From Nitrosovibrio sp. Nv4 (lineage in GTDB: Bacteria; Pseudomonadota; Gammaproteobacteria; Burkholderiales; Nitrosomonadaceae), in assembly GCA_945860135.1 (NCBI GenBank), contig CAMAPK010000003.1, positions 1 to 64,000 on the forward strand: DNA of 64,000 bases. The letters are read 5' to 3'. This document shows, in pieces, positions 61,616 to 64,000 of the stretch. Below the pieces are notes generated by a model. That model was not told the DNA's origin and ran no database searches. It saw only the letters and a list, made by a program, of their open reading frames with translations. How positions within the stretch are numbered: position 1 is the stretch's first letter; every line of letters starts with the position of its first letter. A program made the translations under genes and the position numbers.

Positions 61616-63436
61616 TCAATGCAGTTCCTTATAAATTTTTTCTGCGAGCGCACGGCTAATGCCTTCGGTCTGTTGCAGCTCTTCAATGCTCGCAGTCAGT
61701 ACGCCTTTCAATCCACCAAACCGCGCCAGCAGATTCTGCCGGCGCTTCGTACCGATCCCGCTGACTTGCTCCAGACTTGAACTGGTGCGGGATTTGCCGC
61801 GCCTGGCGCGATGACCTTGAATCGCAAAACGATGGGCTTCGTCGCGAATTTGCTGGATCAGATGCAAGCCGGGATGATCCTTGGGCAATTGTAACGGCTT
61901 TTTCATGCCTGGAAAAATCAATTGTTCCAATCCGGGCTTGCGTTCCTCGCCTTTCGCCACCCCTAGTACATTAGCATCATTCAGTCCGAGTTCTACCAGT
62001 GTCTCCTGAGCAACGCTTACCTGCCCTTTGCCGCCGTCTATCAAAATCAGATCGGGCAGCCTGCCCTCCCCCTCCGCGATTTTATGATAACGCCGTGACA
62101 GCGCATCGCGCATGGCAGCGTAGTCATCCCCCGGCGTGATGCCACTGATGTTATAGCGGCGGTATTCGCCATTGCGCATGGCGTAGTTGTCGTAAACCAC
62201 GCAGGAGGCGACAGTGGCCTCGCCTTGCGTATGGCTGATATCAAAGCATTCGATGCGAGCCATGCCAGCCATATCCAGTGCTTGCTGCAAGGCCTGCAAG
62301 CGCTCTTCCTGGCTGGTCTGCCGTTCCAGCATTTGTTTCAGTGCCAGCCGCGCGTTCTCTGTCGCCATCTCCAGCCAGATGCGGCGTTCGCTGATGGAAT
62401 TGAGACTGATCGCAACCTTATGGCCGCATTGCTCGCCAAGCAGGATTTGCAGTGCTTCCCGGTGAATCTTCTCACCGACGATGATGACTGGCGGCACGCC
62501 ACGATTGAGATAATGCTGGGCGAGAAAAGCCTCCACTGCGGCGGCTGGATCATATCCTTCCGCATTCTGTGGGAAAAAGCTCTTGTCCCCCAGGTGGCGC
62601 CCCCCCCTCACCATGGCAAGATTGACACAAATTTTCCCGCCACCTCCATCCTGCACAGCGCAGGCAATGATATCAGCATCCAGCGCCCTGCCGCTGTCAA
62701 CGAACTGTTTCTCCCGGATTTTGCGCAATGCCTGAATCTGGTCGCGGAATAATGCAGCCTGCTCGTAATCCAGACGGTCGGCAGCCTGCTGCATCTTCCC
62801 GGCGATGCTTTCCAGCACTTCGGTTTGCTTGCCCTGCAGGAAAAGAGCGGCGTTTCTTGCATCCTCGCGATAAGCTGGTTCAGCGATCAGATGGACACAA
62901 GGTCCGCTGCAGCGCTTGATCTGGTACAACAGGCAGGGCCGGGTGCGGTTGCTGAAGACGCTGTCCTCGCAAGTGCGAATGCGAAACACCTTTTGCAGGA
63001 GCTGAATGCTCTCCCTTACCATTCCTGCGTTGGGAAAGGGGCCGAAATAATGGTGCTGTTTGTCCAATGCCCCCCGGTAAAAACCAAGGCGCGGAAAATG
63101 ATGCCCGCTCAGCACAACGTACGGATACGACTTATCATCCCTGAACAGTATGTTGTATTTCGGCGCTAAGGCTTTAATCAGGTTGTTTTCAAGCAGCAAT
63201 GCCTCGGCTTCGGAGCGGGTGACGGTAGTCTCGATCGCCGTGATTTGGGACACCATCAACTGGGTGCGGGGGGCTAAACCGGTTTTCTGGAAATAGGATA
63301 AAACGCGTTTCTTCAGATTTATTGCCTTACCGACATAGATCACCTGCCCTGCTGCATTCAACATGCGATAAACACCCGGTTGGGCGGGCAGGTTTGAGGC
63401 AAAAGCCTTGGCGTCAAAAACAGGTACTGCCGGCAA
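61616..63436 (-). CDS. uvrC: excinuclease ABC subunit C
   Basis: UvrC, 606 residues, makes both incisions in nucleotide excision repair. An N-terminal GIY-YIG nuclease domain ([20 protein letters not shown]), a Cys cluster ([20 protein letters not shown] then CSGPCV), a UVR domain (about 200-235) that meets UvrB, the RNase H-like second nuclease ([27 protein letters not shown]) and a C-terminal helix-hairpin-helix pair ([20 protein letters not shown]) are all present. Confidence 0.96.
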   Translation of the reverse strand: MPAVPVFDAKAFASNLPAQPGVYRMLNAAGQVIYVGKAINLKKRVLSYFQKTGLAPRTQLMVSQITAIETTVTRSEAEALLLENNLIKALAPKYNILFRDDKSYPYVVLSGHHFPRLGFYRGALDKQHHYFGPFPNAGMVRESIQLLQKVFRIRTCEDSVFSNRTRPCLLYQIKRCSGPCVHLIAEPAYREDARNAALFLQGKQTEVLESIAGKMQQAADRLDYEQAALFRDQIQALRKIREKQFVDSGRALDADIIACAVQDGGGGKICVNLAMVRGGRHLGDKSFFPQNAEGYDPAAAVEAFLAQHYLNRGVPPVIIVGEKIHREALQILLGEQCGHKVAISLNSISERRIWLEMATENARLALKQMLERQTSQEERLQALQQALDMAGMARIECFDISHTQGEATVASCVVYDNYAMRNGEYRRYNISGITPGDDYAAMRDALSRRYHKIAEGEGRLPDLILIDGGKGQVSVAQETLVELGLNDANVLGVAKGEERKPGLEQLIFPGMKKPLQLPKDHPGLHLIQQIRDEAHRFAIQGHRARRGKSRTSSSLEQVSGIGTKRRQNLLARFGGLKGVLTASIEELQQTEGISRALAEKIYKELH

Positions 63437-63441
63437 AAAGC

Positions 63442-63627
63442 TTACTCCTCGCCTAGCAGCTTGCCAGCGATAGCCCAGTTTTCATGCGGCAATTCGTCGA
63501 AAGCAATGTAGGTATAAGATTTGGGTTTGTGTGCGATTCGCTCCAGCGTATCGGTGATTTCTTCGGCAATCTTCTGCTTTTGCTCACGGCTGAGAGAGCC
63601 GGCAATACGGATATTGACGTAGGGCAT
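63442..63627 (-). CDS. 4-oxalocrotonate tautomerase family protein
   Basis: A 61-residue tautomerase. After removal of Met, Pro1 is the catalytic base ([20 protein letters not shown]). The rest [20 protein letters not shown] then [15 protein letters not shown] follows the family. Related small enzymes ketonise enols; no aromatic meta-pathway is nearby, so the substrate is unknown. It is 5 bases upstream of uvrC on the same strand. Confidence 0.9.
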   Translation of the reverse strand: MPYVNIRIAGSLSREQKQKIAEEITDTLERIAHKPKSYTYIAFDELPHENWAIAGKLLGEE

Positions 63628-63642
63628 GGTTCCTCCAGTTGT

Positions 63643-64000
63643 CTAGATGAGCGTCAGATCGGCGCAAATCTTTGCGAATACATTCTCAAACATTTCGGTA
63701 GTCAGGCGTTTGGTCTGGGTATTGTAGCGGCTGCAATGATAACTGTCATAGAGTGTCAGGCCGTTGGGCAAGGCGTGAGCGGCAGCATGAGCAAAAGGAT
63801 AAGTTCCAGGTTTGAGTCCCAAAGCCATCAATCCCGCCTGGTGCGCGACGGTACCCAAAGCGAGCAGCGCCGTACCTCCTCCTGCTGCAAAATCTGTAAT
63901 TTCAGCCGCAAGATAGCCGTTGCATTGACGAATTTCTGCCAGCTCTGGTTTGTTCTCCGGCGGCAGGCATTTGACTGCATTGGTGATGCGGCATCCGGGG
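63643..64000 (-). CDS. uracil-DNA glycosylase, family 4/5 (partial, N-terminus outside window)
   Basis: The frame is open to the window's right edge, so only the C-terminal part is seen. It reads CRITNAVKCLPPENKPELAE, then IRQCNGYLAAEI, ALLALGTVAHQAGL and the active-site loop DSYHCSRYNTQTKRLT, which corresponds to the H-P/A/C-S-R-x-N motif of family 5 UDGs. It removes uracil (and possibly other deaminated bases) from DNA. It lies upstream of a tautomerase and uvrC, so an operon of repair genes is likely. Confidence 0.85.
   Translation of the reverse strand, partial: PGCRITNAVKCLPPENKPELAEIRQCNGYLAAEITDFAAGGGTALLALGTVAHQAGLMALGLKPGTYPFAHAAAHALPNGLTLYDSYHCSRYNTQTKRLTTEMFENVFAKICADLTLI

Noticed and set aside
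1-64000. CRISPR arrays, rRNA operons, complete insertion sequences
   Set aside because: No regularly spaced repeats, no rRNA signature and no transposase or integrase gene were seen; the only transposon-like item is the MITE at 60721.

Overview
The window reads as the chromosome of a betaproteobacterium, probably of the Nitrosomonadales (Nitrosospira/Nitrosomonas-like). This rests on protein-level recognition only: a cytochrome P460-family protein, a CNP1-like lipoprotein, pilS-pilR next to ampD, and the uvrC-pgsA-tRNA-Gly-tRNA-Cys block are all familiar in that group. Most of the window is dense housekeeping sequence with short gaps and many start/stop overlaps.

Layout. 1-5.1 kb: tRNA-Asn, an aspartate aminotransferase diverging from uvrB, then small exported, His-rich and membrane proteins. 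5.4-9.0 kb: a papain-like C1 peptidase, a 26-residue membrane peptide gene, a CNP1-like lipoprotein and a quinone oxidoreductase. 9.0-16.5 kb: an AT-richer accessory island. 16.5-24.2 kb: two VOC proteins, an SDR, the minus-strand run tmk-holB-tatD-ankyrin, a FAD protein and greB. 24.3-35.3 kb: pilS-pilR-ampD, an ABC-F protein, gamma-glutamyltransferase and hrpA. 35.5-50.4 kb: accA-tilS-radA-ceramidase-like, rhlE, a stand-alone ftsH, typA/bipA, a DsbA-like protein, an EI24 protein, a GIY-YIG protein, rmuC, mtfA and glucokinase. 50.4-54.9 kb: a sigma-54 activator facing a four-gene operon that has a consensus -24/-12 promoter. 54.9-64 kb: alanine dehydrogenase, cytochrome P460, tRNA-Leu, recQ, a retropepsin-like protease, tRNA-Cys, tRNA-Gly, an IS5-type MITE, pgsA, uvrC, a tautomerase and a partial uracil-DNA glycosylase.

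The accessory island is the most unusual part. At 14611-14638 lies a near-exact XerC/XerD dif-type site, in reverse orientation to the E. coli dif. A second site with the same centre and flank, but a ruined XerD arm, lies 1,810 bp to the right at 16421-16448. Between them sits a compact operon whose third gene resembles the Xer recombination activation factor (XafT, VC1465 family) of the Vibrio satellite phage TLC. This suggests a very small Xer-exploiting element lodged at the replication terminus. To its left are further remnants: a second XafT/DUF3653-like regulator, a duplicated Cys-rich gene tail 1.84 kb apart, a second copy of the sequence that borders dif, a PLD-fold protein lacking the catalytic His, a 34-residue membrane peptide and a translationally coupled pair of unknown membrane proteins (12222-13924).

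The second notable system is the sigma-54 unit: a MetOD1-like sensor/activator, a DUF938 methyltransferase, an SDR with Phe in place of the catalytic Tyr, a DUF1326 protein with a Cys cluster, and a DUF2182 membrane protein. No function is established for this set.
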